This document shows, piece by piece, positions 27,081-36,817 of a stretch of 64,000 nucleotides of DNA. The stretch is taken from NCBI GenBank assembly GCA_964575025.1, contig CAZNPV010000018.1, positions 1 through 64,000 of the forward strand, given 5' to 3'. The notes beneath the pieces were generated by a model that saw only the letters and a list, made by a program, of their open reading frames with translations, searched no databases and was not told the DNA's origin. The position numbers and the translations under genes are program-made. Each line of letters begins with the position of its first letter. Position 1 is the first letter of the stretch. The stretch is from JABMQB01 sp964575025. GTDB lineage: Bacteria > Bacteroidota > Bacteroidia > Bacteroidales > Prolixibacteraceae.

Positions 27081-27806
27081 TTAATTTTGAAACAATCTGC
27101 GGGCTTTCATCAGTTGTTCCGGTTTTCCGATATCCATCCACGTGCCTTTGTTGTCTTCAAATCCGACAATTTTAAAATTCCCGGCCAGTTCAAGGTAGGT
27201 GTCGATGACAGAAAATGTGCCTGTCTGGCTGATGTGGTTAAAAAGGTTGGGGCTGACCACATGTATTCCGCTGAAGGCAAGCAATCTGGCGTTCTCAGCC
27301 TTCCTGGGGACGGGGATTTTTCTTTCTCCGGTACGCATATTTTCCCAACCTACCAGCCGGTTGTTCTGATCCAGCAAAAAGTAACGCTGGGTTTTCCGTT
27401 CACGGACAAGAAGGGTTGCCAGTGCTTCTTCCCTGAGATGAAAATCAACCAGTTCGTTCAGGTCTGTGTCACTCAGTACATCTACATTATGAATCAGAAT
27501 GGGTTCGTTTCCTTTAAGCAGGGGAGCGGCCTGTTTCAACCCCCCTCCGGTATCCAGAAGCTGATGGCGTTCATCGGAAATATGAATCGTTATTCCGAAA
27601 TTACCGTTTGCTTTCAGATAAGCCATGATCTGGTCTGCCAAATGGTGCACATTGATAACGATTTCAGAGAATCCGTAATTCCGAAGCTTTTTAATAATCC
27701 TTTCCAGCAGCGTTTCCCCGCCAAGGTCAATCAGCGCTTTAGGGGTGTTTTTTGTGAGGGGATGAAGACGGGTTCCAAGCCCTGCAGCAAAAATCATAGC
27801 TTTCAT
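27081..27806 (-). CDS. Sugar-1-phosphate nucleotidyltransferase
   Basis: A 241-residue nucleotidyltransferase with the signature MKAMIFAAGLGTRLHPLT followed by NTPKALIDLGG. It transfers a nucleotide to a sugar 1-phosphate. Length and the NVHHLADQIMAYL region resemble MurNAc-1-phosphate uridylyltransferase (MurU) and small mannose-1-phosphate guanylyltransferases; which one is undecided. It starts 11 bp after the msrA stop codon, suggesting co-transcription. Confidence 0.86.
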   Translation of the reverse strand: MKAMIFAAGLGTRLHPLTKNTPKALIDLGGETLLERIIKKLRNYGFSEIVINVHHLADQIMAYLKANGNFGITIHISDERHQLLDTGGGLKQAAPLLKGNEPILIHNVDVLSDTDLNELVDFHLREEALATLLVRERKTQRYFLLDQNNRLVGWENMRTGERKIPVPRKAENARLLAFSGIHVVSPNLFNHISQTGTFSVIDTYLELAGNFKIVGFEDNKGTWMDIGKPEQLMKARRLFQN

Positions 27807-27817
27807 AACACAGCAGG

Positions 27818-28411
27818 TTACTTTTTAATCTTTCCGGAAAAGGTTTTTTCAAATTTTTCAAGCTTGGGAGTGATGACCATACGGCAATAGGGTTGGTTTT
27901 TATGATGGGCGAAATAATCTTTATGGTAATCCTCTGCCGGATAGAATGTTTCGAACCGGGTTCTTTCGGTTACGATGGGGTCCGGATAAATCGATTCTTC
28001 CTCCAGTTTACGGATGATGGTTTCAGCTGTTTGTTTCTGTTCTTCGGAATGGTAAAAAATTACCGACCTGTATTGGGTTCCCACATCGGGTCCCTGACGG
28101 TTCAGCGTGGTCGGATCATGGGTTTTAAAAAAAACCTCCAGAATTTCTGTGAAAGATACCTTGGAAGGATCAAATTCCAGATGGACAACCTCAGCGTGGC
28201 CTGTTCTTCCTGTACAAACTTCTTCGTAGGAGGGATTGTCTGTATGCCCTCCACTGTACCCCGGAGTCACTTTTTGAACGCCTGTAAGTTGTTTGTAAAT
28301 CGCCTCGGTACACCAGAAGCATCCCCCTCCCAGTGTTGCTGATTCCAGTTGTTGACTCATGCTGTTGCCTGTTAGGATTACGAATACGAAAATAGTTAAA
28401 ATTTTACCCAT
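27818..28411 (-). CDS. msrA: Peptide methionine (S)-S-oxide reductase, exported
   Basis: MsrA repairs oxidised methionine in proteins. The catalytic Cys31 is in GGGCFWCTEAIYK, followed by GYSGGHTDNPSYEEVCTGRTGHAE, which carries typical MsrA residues, and YHKDYFAHH near the end. A hydrophobic N-terminus ending NSMSQQ looks like a cleaved signal peptide, so this copy probably acts in the periplasm. It is transcribed before the nucleotidyltransferase gene. No msrB is seen in the window. Confidence 0.92.
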   Translation of the reverse strand: MGKILTIFVFVILTGNSMSQQLESATLGGGCFWCTEAIYKQLTGVQKVTPGYSGGHTDNPSYEEVCTGRTGHAEVVHLEFDPSKVSFTEILEVFFKTHDPTTLNRQGPDVGTQYRSVIFYHSEEQKQTAETIIRKLEEESIYPDPIVTERTRFETFYPAEDYHKDYFAHHKNQPYCRMVITPKLEKFEKTFSGKIKK

Positions 28412-28443
28412 CCCACATAGAATTAAATAACTTCCTTCCCTTC

Positions 28444-28477
28444 ATCCCGGTTTAGATCGGGATCCCGCAAAGCGGGA
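28444..28477. repeat. Double ATCCCG palindrome, intergenic
   Basis: Two adjacent hairpins: ATCCCG with CGGGAT (28444-28463) and TCCCGC with GCGGGA (28463-28477). The first 24 bases differ from the element near 37432 at only a few positions. It lies between msrA and the VTT protein gene, in a 165-bp gap without other visible content. Confidence 0.65.
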
Positions 28478-28576
28478 GAAGGGTGACCTCAATACCTCCC
28501 TGATAAAACAAATTTTTCAGCGGGTTGTTTAGGTAGGGATTTAAAAATTGGTCTCGTATGCATCTTTTTCGTCAGG

Positions 28577-29155
28577 TTATCCGATTTGATGGGTCTGAAA
28601 GACGATAAACCCGTACAATACAAAACGAAGTATGCGGAACAAAGCAAATTTCAGGAATTTGGAGGAAGGGTATCCTGCTGAACCAACGATCAGGCAGGAG
28701 GCTGACCAGGGGATGGGGGTCAACCCGGCAATAATGATCAGGAAAAGCCCGTATCTGCGAAGCTGTTTCCATGTATTTTTAAGGTATTTGATGCGGAGGT
28801 ATCTGAAGATTACCAGCCTGCTGATGAATTGCCCGATTAAAAAAGTGATATACCCCATTGCATACGAAACACCTGCAAAAAATAACAGGTTCAGCGTATA
28901 TTGTACCATACCTCCCTTGTTAAAAGCCCATAGCATAAATAATTCAGGGGGGATGATCCCGAAAAAGAATTCCGACAGCAGGTAGATCAGGTAAATCACT
29001 GCAGGTTTCCCATAGAAACGGTCAATCCAGATTTCCGGATTTTTTTCAAAGATGATATTTCTGAACAGGTAATAGAGCGTTAATATAACGATCAGCCAGG
29101 CTAATCCTTTTAGTCCGTTGCGTATCAAATATTTTACACGGGCGCTTAGTTGCAT
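28577..29155 (-). CDS. VTT/DedA-like membrane protein
   Basis: A 192-residue membrane protein with about five helices. The segment IIIAGLTPIPWSASCLIVGSAG followed by a basic-hydrophobic helix fits the VTT (DedA/SNARE-associated) domain, which has a conserved proline-glycine re-entrant loop. Family members are implicated in lipid scrambling or proton-dependent transport; this one is shorter than most. The specific role is unknown. Confidence 0.72.
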   Translation of the reverse strand: MQLSARVKYLIRNGLKGLAWLIVILTLYYLFRNIIFEKNPEIWIDRFYGKPAVIYLIYLLSEFFFGIIPPELFMLWAFNKGGMVQYTLNLLFFAGVSYAMGYITFLIGQFISRLVIFRYLRIKYLKNTWKQLRRYGLFLIIIAGLTPIPWSASCLIVGSAGYPSSKFLKFALFRILRFVLYGFIVFQTHQIG

Positions 29156-29225
29156 AGACTATTTTTTTTCAGTAACTCCTTCATGGGGAATTCCAGCCGA
29201 AACGCACAGTCCGGTGTTATAAGGG

Positions 29226-31184
29226 CTATCTGGTTATTCCGGGCCAGTCGTCTGTCCGGAAGGGTACTGCAGGTAATCCTTCTTTGTTGTACAGGTTAGC
29301 ATCATCGGGATTATCAGCCCAGGCATAGCGGACTGCCACCGGTTCGGGTACTTCTTCGGAATATACCATCACGGTATTTTTGTCGAGGATGGTTGCTTTA
29401 GCCCAGTGAAATTTTTTATCAGGGCCAGCGATGGTAAAACTTTTCAGGTATCCGTATTTATCACGGGTTTCCAAACCGCTTCCTGTTTCGTTGAATGTAA
29501 TCCAGGCTTTGCCTTCTTTGAATTCTGCCGATGCAAACATAGGGCCTGAATGGACAACGTCTATGTTATAGGCTATTTTAAAGGCATTAAGCGCAAGTCT
29601 TTTCCCGACATCCTGTTTGTTTTTTGGGTGGATATCAAAGGCTTCGCCGATATCGATCGCCATTGCCATTCCCGTATTGGGCAGTTTCAGGGTTTTTGTC
29701 TGGGCTTCTCTCAGTTCAGCCCAGTTGCTCTCCCGGGGCTGGTCCACAGGGGCCATGTAGTTGGCCAGTGAAACATACAGAAAGGGGAAGTCGCCCTGCC
29801 CCCATTCACGGCGCCAGTCCGTGATGAGTGACGGGAAAATCCGTTGATATTGTCTGGCCCTGTCGGCATTGGATTCACCCTGGTACCAGATGGCTCCTTT
29901 TATGGCATACGGAACAAGCGGATGGATCATTCCGTTGAACAGCAGGGAGGGATAGGCATTCGGTTCCATGCCGGCTGAGCTGACCGATGCTTTTGATATT
30001 TTAAATTTCCAGTCTCCCGAGATGTCCATTTCTTCATCTCCGATCATGAGAAACTGATTCCTGGGATCGCCATAAATCCCCCCTCCACCGCCGGTGTCGT
30101 TCACACGAACCACAAGCATATTTTTTCCAGGTCTCAGGTAGTTGGAATTCAGCGTATAAACCCTGTCCTTGCTGTAATCATCTGTTTTTCCAATTTCAAT
30201 GCCGTTTATCCAGGTAATATCAGAGTCATCAATTTTTCCCAGGTGAAGGGTCAGATTGCTTTTGGTTTGCTCTTCCGACAGGTAGATTTCCTTCCGGTAC
30301 CAGGCTATTCCATCGATATCTATATATCCCTGTTGTTCCCACAATCCGGGTGTGCGGATTGTTTTCCAGTTTCCATCGTTCAGATCAAAACCAGACCATA
30401 CTGGTTTTCCGTCTTTGAGTCCCTGGTCTTCCAAGGGAATCTCGCCCCCCAGTATTTTTTTTATCTTTTGCATTTTTTCCTCCTGGAGGCTTTTTATATC
30501 CAGTTGTTGTAATTCAATCAGTGCCTCACTGAAGTCGGGGTCTTCGCGGATTGTATTGGGGCTGATCCAGGTTTCAGCGACTGTTCCACCCCATGAAGTG
30601 TGTATCAGTCCAATGGGAACACCCAGTTTTTCATGGAGGTCCCGCCCGAAGAAATATCCAACGGCAGAAAAAGCGCCTGCGGTTTCAGGTGTGCAGGCCT
30701 CCCATTCACCCGAAGAGATATCGTCCTGTGGAATTTGTTCCGTTCCCCGGGGAACTGTGAAAAAACGGATGTCGGGATAACGGGCATTTTTTATCTCTTC
30801 CTCAGCGTGAAGTCCCTGGCTGACACGAAACTCCATGTTTGACTGGCCTGAGCAGATCCAGACTTCCCCCACCATCACATCTTCAAAGATCAGGGTATTG
30901 TTGCCTTTCACAGTTAGCGTATACGGTCCTCCGTATTCCTGTGCAGGAAGGTTCACCTGCCATTTGCCCTCGCGGTCAGCCCGCGTTTTTTCCGTGGCCT
31001 GGTTGAAGGTGACGACTACCCTTTCTCCGGGGGCAGCCCATCCCCATACCGGGATCGCTATGCCCTGCTGTAAGACCATGTTTGAACTGAAAATTTTTGG
31101 CAGTCTGACATCGGCTTCAACCGGCAGATGGAAAAGGAAACCAAAAAGAAAAAAGAGGGCCCAGGTGTTTATTCGTGTTTTCAT
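29226..31184 (-). CDS. Sialate O-acetylesterase-type carbohydrate esterase, exported
   Basis: A 652-residue exported SGNH-type esterase of the sialate O-acetylesterase (SASA/DUF303) family. A signal peptide ends near PVEAD. The catalytic Ser115 is in CSGQSNMEF. A GH2-like jelly-roll insert (about 270-395, with WYRKEIYLSEEQ) separates the two parts of the catalytic domain. The second conserved block is GAIWYQGESNADR, and the Asp-x-x-His pair is in AFDIHPKNK. Such enzymes remove acetyl groups from sialic acid or from plant polysaccharides such as xylan and pectin. It is separate from the pectin locus and points away from it, so the substrate is uncertain. Confidence 0.88.
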   Translation of the reverse strand: MKTRINTWALFFLFGFLFHLPVEADVRLPKIFSSNMVLQQGIAIPVWGWAAPGERVVVTFNQATEKTRADREGKWQVNLPAQEYGGPYTLTVKGNNTLIFEDVMVGEVWICSGQSNMEFRVSQGLHAEEEIKNARYPDIRFFTVPRGTEQIPQDDISSGEWEACTPETAGAFSAVGYFFGRDLHEKLGVPIGLIHTSWGGTVAETWISPNTIREDPDFSEALIELQQLDIKSLQEEKMQKIKKILGGEIPLEDQGLKDGKPVWSGFDLNDGNWKTIRTPGLWEQQGYIDIDGIAWYRKEIYLSEEQTKSNLTLHLGKIDDSDITWINGIEIGKTDDYSKDRVYTLNSNYLRPGKNMLVVRVNDTGGGGGIYGDPRNQFLMIGDEEMDISGDWKFKISKASVSSAGMEPNAYPSLLFNGMIHPLVPYAIKGAIWYQGESNADRARQYQRIFPSLITDWRREWGQGDFPFLYVSLANYMAPVDQPRESNWAELREAQTKTLKLPNTGMAMAIDIGEAFDIHPKNKQDVGKRLALNAFKIAYNIDVVHSGPMFASAEFKEGKAWITFNETGSGLETRDKYGYLKSFTIAGPDKKFHWAKATILDKNTVMVYSEEVPEPVAVRYAWADNPDDANLYNKEGLPAVPFRTDDWPGITR

Positions 31185-31289
31185 CGTATGAAATTATTTG
31201 CTGTAAAATTAAAAAAAAACCTGCAGGAAGGATCATTTAATGAAAATTCTCAGCTGAAAACAAAAAAGAAAAAAAACAGGACCCGGAAG

Positions 31290-31733
31290 CTACCTGATCC
31301 GGTTCAGACTGCGTATCAACGCTTCGTCTTTGCCGATATTACGAATGGCCAGGTAATCAAGGACAATCGCTATAAGAGGGAAAACCATACTCACTTTGAA
31401 AGCTACTGTTTCCTCCTCGAAACTGGCATAGATATAATAGAAAAAAAGACCGAGAAGCCCCAGAAGGAGAATCAGGGTAAACGTAAGCATTCGAATTTGC
31501 CGGATGCGTTTTTTATACAAAAACAGAATAACCAGGTGGAGCAGGACAATCAATCCCAGAAATAACTGTATGGGCAACCCGTTGTAGATTATTTCTTCCC
31601 CCAGTAAGACTCCCCTGGCCTGGAAAATATATACCTCCCCGGCAACGGAGATTTCTGCGAAAGGGAATAGAAACAACAAACCGGTTAATACGGCTGAAAA
31701 GATTATGTAAATGGTTTGAATTCTTTGGATCAT
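31290..31733 (-). CDS. DUF4293 membrane protein
   Basis: A 147-residue protein with four membrane helices. The start MIQRIQTIYIIFSAVL is typical for DUF4293, a Bacteroidota family of unknown function. The frame is open back to 31778, but that start would add 15 charged residues before the first helix, so the ATG at 31733 is preferred. It lies 53 bp downstream of the helicase-nuclease gene. Confidence 0.82.
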   Translation of the reverse strand: MIQRIQTIYIIFSAVLTGLLFLFPFAEISVAGEVYIFQARGVLLGEEIIYNGLPIQLFLGLIVLLHLVILFLYKKRIRQIRMLTFTLILLLGLLGLFFYYIYASFEEETVAFKVSMVFPLIAIVLDYLAIRNIGKDEALIRSLNRIR

Positions 31734-31786
31734 ACGATGAAATTTTGCGTAAAAATACGATTTTTCTGATTTCTTCATTCTGCCTT

Positions 31787-34700
31787 TCAGCAGATTTGTT
31801 TAATCTGGTTCGGTATGAGGTACCACAGGTACCCCTCCACTTTTTCAAATCCTGTTTTTTTTAATGTTTCAGCGTAGTTTCTTACCTGCCGGTCATAGGC
31901 TTCAGGCATGGCATGTCCCAGTTTATAGTCAATCACCACAGCCTGGTTCTCTCTGATAAGAATCCGGTCGGGGCGTTTGACGCTATCCGGAGAAAGAAGG
32001 TCCCGTTCGTTCAGAATCCGGTATTCCGATGAAAACCATTTTTTTGTTTCGGAAGATCCGACTCTTTCGTGCAACCAGCCTATCAGTATGTTGTATTCAT
32101 CCCTGTTGATTTTTTGCAGCTTCAGGGCCTGCATACAGGCCTTATCCACATCGGCTTTATATTTGATCTCAGCGAGTATTTCATGAAGTATTTTGCCCAG
32201 GTTTTTATCCGACCGTTCTGTTTCGGGGAAAAAGTCTTCAGAATCGGTACGGAGTTTTAATCGTGTGTTAAATCCGGAGAAATGATATTTCTCAGGGATC
32301 AGTCTGTGTATCTGTTGTTCTTTCTGTTTTGTGTTTTCGGGCAAGGTACCATACGTAAATTCCTGGTGTATGGGATCGTACTCACCGGGCCATTGCTGTG
32401 CTTCGGTTATGTTTTTCAGGGCTTCATAGAGCAGGTTGTTTACTCTGCTTCTGGTTTTTTCCCTGTTTGTTTCCAGGGGAGCATGTATGCAGAGTGCATG
32501 GATTGGTCGTGTAAAGGCTACATAGAGCAGGTTAAGGTTATCTATATAGTTGTTTACTATTTCTTCGGCATACGTTTCGCTGAAGATGGTATTCTTCATC
32601 TTTTTAACTGCCTGAACCGGCACCAGGGGCAGTTTGTTGAACGGTTCCCGGTGAGGTACGCACCACAGGGAGGGGGCATGGTTGGACAAGGATGTGTCCC
32701 AATCCGGAAAAGGGATCAACACGACCTTGAATTCCAGTCCTTTTGCTTTGTGGATGGTCAGGACGCTCAGGGCATCGGTATCTTCGTTTACATTGACCGT
32801 AATTTGGGATCCTTTCTCATCCCACCATTTCAGAAATCCGGAGAGATCATTGGAAAGGGTAACCCGGATTTGCGCTGCCTGGTCAATCAGTCCCAGAAGG
32901 AAGGGAAGTTCTTCGTTCAGGTCAAACAGGTTAAAATGGTGGCATAATAAGGCAATGGCTTCATCAATGGAAGCATTCAGGATATGGGTACGCAGGAAAG
33001 CAATCTGAGGCCCGAAGAGCGTGTCGAATGTTTCCTCATACGTATTGTCCAGTTGGGGGTCCTGCCTGTTGGTTTCCTCTGCTGCAGAATTTCCCGGGTT
33101 TGTTAGGGTTTTGCAAAGGGGATCTTTTCCTTTGGCAGCAAGCTCCGGGCGGATATAAACCAGGTATTCATTCAGGATATTTGCTTTGGTAATCTTATCT
33201 TCGGGATCAACAAGGTGGTTGATCCATTGTATGAGAAACGTGACACTTTTCGAAGCACCTAAAAAAAGCGATTCATTGGAGATGATTTCCAGGTTGTAGG
33301 AACTGTTTTCCGGGAGTCCGGCCTTTTCAAGAAAAAAGCGGATGATGTCGCTTCCGTCGGCATTCCGTCGCACCAGAACAGCGATATCCCTGGCGGCAAT
33401 GCCTGCATCCTGGACTTTTTTAACCTGTTGAAGCAACCAGTTCATCGATTGCTGTTTGAAATCTTCTTTACCCGAACTTTCGGTGAAGCGTATCTGTACC
33501 AGTCCCTGCTCCTGAACATCCGGGTTTCCCGGATACTGGACGATATCGTGGTACATTGCCTGCAAACGTCCGGAAGCTTCTTCATTATTCAACTCCTGTT
33601 CCAGTTTTGTGGTGACTTGTCTGACCAGTTCCGGGAACAGCAGGTTGTTGAACCGGATAATCCGACCGTCACTTCTCCAGTTATGCTGCATGGTTACTAT
33701 GTGCAACTGCCTTTTGTCGAACTGAGCTTCCACATCGTAAGCCAGAATTCTCCAGTCGCTGTTACGCCATCGGTAAATCGATTGTTTCACATCTCCAACA
33801 GCGAGGTTTTCTTTCCCTTCAGCCAGGGAGTTGTCAATCAAAGGCCTGAAATTTGCCCATTGCATAGCCGACGTATCCTGGAATTCGTCCAGCATATAAT
33901 GATGGTACCAGCTACCGGTTTTTTCATAAATGAACGGAGTGTCGCTTCCGTTAATGATCTTTTTTAAAAGCAGGTTAGCGTCCGATAAGGGAAGGATGCC
34001 TTTTTCGCGGCGCAGGGCTTCGAGCTCCTTTTGAAGGTCGTTTAATACCCCCAGCGTGAACAGATTATCCAGAATTAAGGTTGCTGTAGTATAATTCATT
34101 ATCCCTTGATTATAGGTAGCCAGGGATTCATTTAACAAGGGCATGAGTTGTTCGGAAACCAGTGGTATGAGGCTGGGAGGATGGTTGGGGGTTATCCATT
34201 CATTCACATCTGTGCAGGCTCTCTCAACCGTCACTCCAAATGTATAATTGGCTTTGATCAGCTTCTGAAAGGTGTGTACAACGCTTCTGGATTTCCCTTT
34301 AAAATCATCTGGCTGCAAATTGTTATTTTTCAGGATCTGCAAACCCTTTTTTCCTTTTTCTTTTAGAACTGCTTCAAATGAGTGAATTATTTTCTGAAGT
34401 TCGGTCCGGTAATCTTTCAGGTTCTGATGATTGTACAGATCCTGGGTTACTCCCATGAAGGAATCCTGGAAGTTTTCTTTGAATAATTCTTCGCCGAGGG
34501 TAAATATTGCATTGTGGATCTGGATGCTTTTATCCTCCTGCATTCTCTTTTTCCCCAGTTGGGTAAGCCAGTTTAGCAGTTCTTTGTCGTTTCCGGCTTT
34601 GAGTATCAGCCGGTCGGTAGCTTCGCGAAGAAGCATATGGTTATCCAGCTCAAGGATATACCCGGGGGTCAGTCCTAACTCGCGGTTAAACGATCGGATC

Positions 34701-35038
34701 ACCTTTTGTGTGAATTTGTCAATGGTGCTGATAGAAAAATGATTGTAGTCATGCAGGATATTGCGGAGTGCTTTGCCTGCCCGGATTTTAATCTCTTCCG
34801 GGTTTAATCCGGTTTCTGCTGAAATAATGCGGGTGTACGGGCTTTCTTCTGTTTTTTGCGAAATCTGATACAACTGGCTGACGATCCGTTCCTTCATTTC
34901 AGCTGTTGCCTTATTGGTAAAGGTCACTGCCAGTATATGCCGGTACGCTTTTTCATTCTGAATGATCTGCTTCAGGTATTCAATAACCAGCCTGAAAGTT
35001 TTACCGGATCCCGCTGAGGCTTTGTATACCGTAAACAT
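31787..35038 (-). CDS. UvrD-type helicase with PD-(D/E)XK nuclease domain (AddA/RecB-like)
   Basis: A protein of about 1083 residues combining superfamily 1 helicase motifs with a C-terminal nuclease. Walker A is YKASAGSGKTFRL, motif Ia TFTNKATAEMKERI, motif II LDEFQDTSAMQW and motif VI VAFTRPIHALC. The nuclease motif is AVVIDYKLG near the C-terminus. This is the AddA/RecB pattern for double-strand break processing and recombination. The start at 35038 follows the upstream stop by 4 bp; the frame is open to 35065. The AddB partner usually encoded next to AddA is absent on both sides. Confidence 0.9.
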   Translation of the reverse strand: MFTVYKASAGSGKTFRLVIEYLKQIIQNEKAYRHILAVTFTNKATAEMKERIVSQLYQISQKTEESPYTRIISAETGLNPEEIKIRAGKALRNILHDYNHFSISTIDKFTQKVIRSFNRELGLTPGYILELDNHMLLREATDRLILKAGNDKELLNWLTQLGKKRMQEDKSIQIHNAIFTLGEELFKENFQDSFMGVTQDLYNHQNLKDYRTELQKIIHSFEAVLKEKGKKGLQILKNNNLQPDDFKGKSRSVVHTFQKLIKANYTFGVTVERACTDVNEWITPNHPPSLIPLVSEQLMPLLNESLATYNQGIMNYTTATLILDNLFTLGVLNDLQKELEALRREKGILPLSDANLLLKKIINGSDTPFIYEKTGSWYHHYMLDEFQDTSAMQWANFRPLIDNSLAEGKENLAVGDVKQSIYRWRNSDWRILAYDVEAQFDKRQLHIVTMQHNWRSDGRIIRFNNLLFPELVRQVTTKLEQELNNEEASGRLQAMYHDIVQYPGNPDVQEQGLVQIRFTESSGKEDFKQQSMNWLLQQVKKVQDAGIAARDIAVLVRRNADGSDIIRFFLEKAGLPENSSYNLEIISNESLFLGASKSVTFLIQWINHLVDPEDKITKANILNEYLVYIRPELAAKGKDPLCKTLTNPGNSAAEETNRQDPQLDNTYEETFDTLFGPQIAFLRTHILNASIDEAIALLCHHFNLFDLNEELPFLLGLIDQAAQIRVTLSNDLSGFLKWWDEKGSQITVNVNEDTDALSVLTIHKAKGLEFKVVLIPFPDWDTSLSNHAPSLWCVPHREPFNKLPLVPVQAVKKMKNTIFSETYAEEIVNNYIDNLNLLYVAFTRPIHALCIHAPLETNREKTRSRVNNLLYEALKNITEAQQWPGEYDPIHQEFTYGTLPENTKQKEQQIHRLIPEKYHFSGFNTRLKLRTDSEDFFPETERSDKNLGKILHEILAEIKYKADVDKACMQALKLQKINRDEYNILIGWLHERVGSSETKKWFSSEYRILNERDLLSPDSVKRPDRILIRENQAVVIDYKLGHAMPEAYDRQVRNYAETLKKTGFEKVEGYLWYLIPNQIKQIC

Positions 35039-35042
35039 ATTC

Positions 35043-35585
35043 TTACTGTTGCCGGTTTGTAACATTTATATGGGTTTCAATCTTGATATTTTTTGAAACC
35101 TTGTATTGAAAGAACATCGAGGCGCCCCGGAAATCATAGCTGTTCAGACCCCGGATTGGCAGGGGAGAAGAAAAGATCGTATTGCCACCATACTGGTTTC
35201 CCCCGATGGTGAGCCTGTCAGTAATTTTCCAGGCAGCCTGATTAAACACCGTTGCTGAATGAATAAAGGGCATGGTACTGTATCGAAAAGCAAAGTCAGA
35301 AGTTCCGGAAGGATTTAAAATAGTAAAATTGTAATCCTGGCGCATATTCAGGAGTTTCTGGTTAAAATCAAACTCCGGAAGTGTATAAGCAATATACTCC
35401 GGCAGGATCAAAGCAGGATTGTTCATTGCCGGGATATTCAGCAGGGGAGCCTCCGGTGATAGCAGGCTGTCGTTCAGTAAAACTGAATCGATCGCCGGAA
35501 GCTCGGGTTGAATCAGTCCCTGGGCTCCGGAAACGCCTGGAATCAATAGGATAAATAAAAGATGCAAAAGAAAGTACTTCATCAT
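35043..35585 (-). CDS. Hypothetical exported protein
   Basis: A protein of about 180 residues with a signal peptide (MMKYFLLHLLFILLIPGVSGAQ). After a proline- and leucine-rich linker come aromatic, beta-rich stretches such as NYGG-like repeats and YDFRGASMFFQYKVSKNIK, which would suit a small outer-membrane or periplasmic beta-structure. The start is chosen at 35585 because the longer frame (35609) places eight extra residues before the signal. It is translationally close (4 bp) to the helicase gene. No family was recognised. Confidence 0.6.
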   Translation of the reverse strand: MMKYFLLHLLFILLIPGVSGAQGLIQPELPAIDSVLLNDSLLSPEAPLLNIPAMNNPALILPEYIAYTLPEFDFNQKLLNMRQDYNFTILNPSGTSDFAFRYSTMPFIHSATVFNQAAWKITDRLTIGGNQYGGNTIFSSPLPIRGLNSYDFRGASMFFQYKVSKNIKIETHINVTNRQQ

Positions 35586-35745
35586 ATTCTCCCCAAAACT
35601 ATATTGCAATTATCATATCTGCGTTGTAAAAGTATAAAGAAATAGTGGGAAGACAGAACATCCAGGTATTTTTTCCCGGGTGAATGGCGGGAAGGATATT
35701 CTGTTTTCAGTAAAAAAAGGTTATTTTGCAGGAAAATAGGTTGGT

Positions 35746-36759
35746 ATGAAGCGGATAAAACGTTTTTTTCTGATAATCGGAGTTTTACTGATTGCAGGAT
35801 ACCTGCTGGGCCCTCGCCCTTCCAAACCTGAACTGAACAACGATCTGCCGGTGGTGCAGGGAAGTCTGCGCACCCTTGAAAGCACTATTCTCCGGGAAGA
35901 ATCGGAACAAAACATCAAGCCGGACAACGAAGCCCGGATCCTATGGGCTGATGACAGCATAAGGCAACGTACCGCGTATTGCCTTCTGTATCTTCATGGT
36001 TTTTCAGCTTCCTGGTATGAAGGATATCCGGTTCATAAGGATTTCGCTGAAAGGTATGGGTGCAATGCCTATTTTCCGAGACTGGCCTCGCACGGACTCA
36101 TAACGGAAGATCCATTGATCGATATGACTCCGGAGCGCCTCTGGGAAGATGCGAAGAAGGCATTGTTGGTAGCACGTACGCTGGGGAAGAAGGTGATCAT
36201 CATGAGTACCTCAACCGGAGGTACCTTGTCCCTGAAACTGGCAGCTGATTTTCCTGAATATGTGGAGGGATTGATTTTGTATTCTCCCAACATCCGGATC
36301 CACAATAAGGGGGCATTTATGCTTTCCAAACCCTGGGGCTTGCAGTTTGCCCGGAAAAAGAGCGGCGGAAAATACCGGGTGACCCATCCCGATTCCGCAT
36401 CCACAGAATGCCAATACTGGTATTGCAAATACCGGCTTGAAGGCGTGGTTTACCTGCAGCAACTGGTGGAGGCTACGATGAAAACCGAAACGTACAGGCG
36501 CGTAACAGCTCCTGTTTTTCTGGGGTATTATTTTAAGGATAAGGAAAACCAGGATCAGGTTGTGAAAGTGGATGCCATGCTTGACATGTATGATAAACTG
36601 GGGACCCTGCCCGGGCAGAAAATGAAAAAGGCTTTTCCCGAAGCCGGAGAACATACCATTGCCTGTGAACTGACCTCAGGAGCAGTTTCTGAAGTCAAGC
36701 AGGCTACCTGGGAGTTTGCTGAAAACATGCTCAACCTGAAATCCCATCAGATCCCCTAA
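35746..36759 (+). CDS. Alpha/beta hydrolase, membrane-anchored or exported
   Basis: A 337-residue alpha/beta hydrolase with an N-terminal hydrophobic helix (residues 7-22). The oxyanion region is LLYLHGFSASWYEGYP, the nucleophile is Ser156 in MSTSTGGT, and the likely catalytic His is in EAGEHTIAC near residue 302. It is probably an esterase or lipase of the periplasmic face. It stands alone on the plus strand, convergent with ridA. Its substrate is unknown. Confidence 0.82.
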   Translation: MKRIKRFFLIIGVLLIAGYLLGPRPSKPELNNDLPVVQGSLRTLESTILREESEQNIKPDNEARILWADDSIRQRTAYCLLYLHGFSASWYEGYPVHKDFAERYGCNAYFPRLASHGLITEDPLIDMTPERLWEDAKKALLVARTLGKKVIIMSTSTGGTLSLKLAADFPEYVEGLILYSPNIRIHNKGAFMLSKPWGLQFARKKSGGKYRVTHPDSASTECQYWYCKYRLEGVVYLQQLVEATMKTETYRRVTAPVFLGYYFKDKENQDQVVKVDAMLDMYDKLGTLPGQKMKKAFPEAGEHTIACELTSGAVSEVKQATWEFAENMLNLKSHQIP

Positions 36760-36817
36760 GTCAGAAAGGATAAAGTCTTTTTCCGGCTGTGCGGTTTTTT
36801 TATTCTGTGAGCGCATT

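Noticed and set aside
26691..27890. A 399-codon plus-strand open frame
   Set aside because: It runs antisense across three well-supported genes (SIMPL, nucleotidyltransferase, msrA), and its translation is low-complexity aromatic/cysteine-rich without any domain.
32282..32947. A 221-codon plus-strand open frame inside the helicase gene
   Set aside because: Antisense to conserved helicase motifs; composition is that of a shadow frame.
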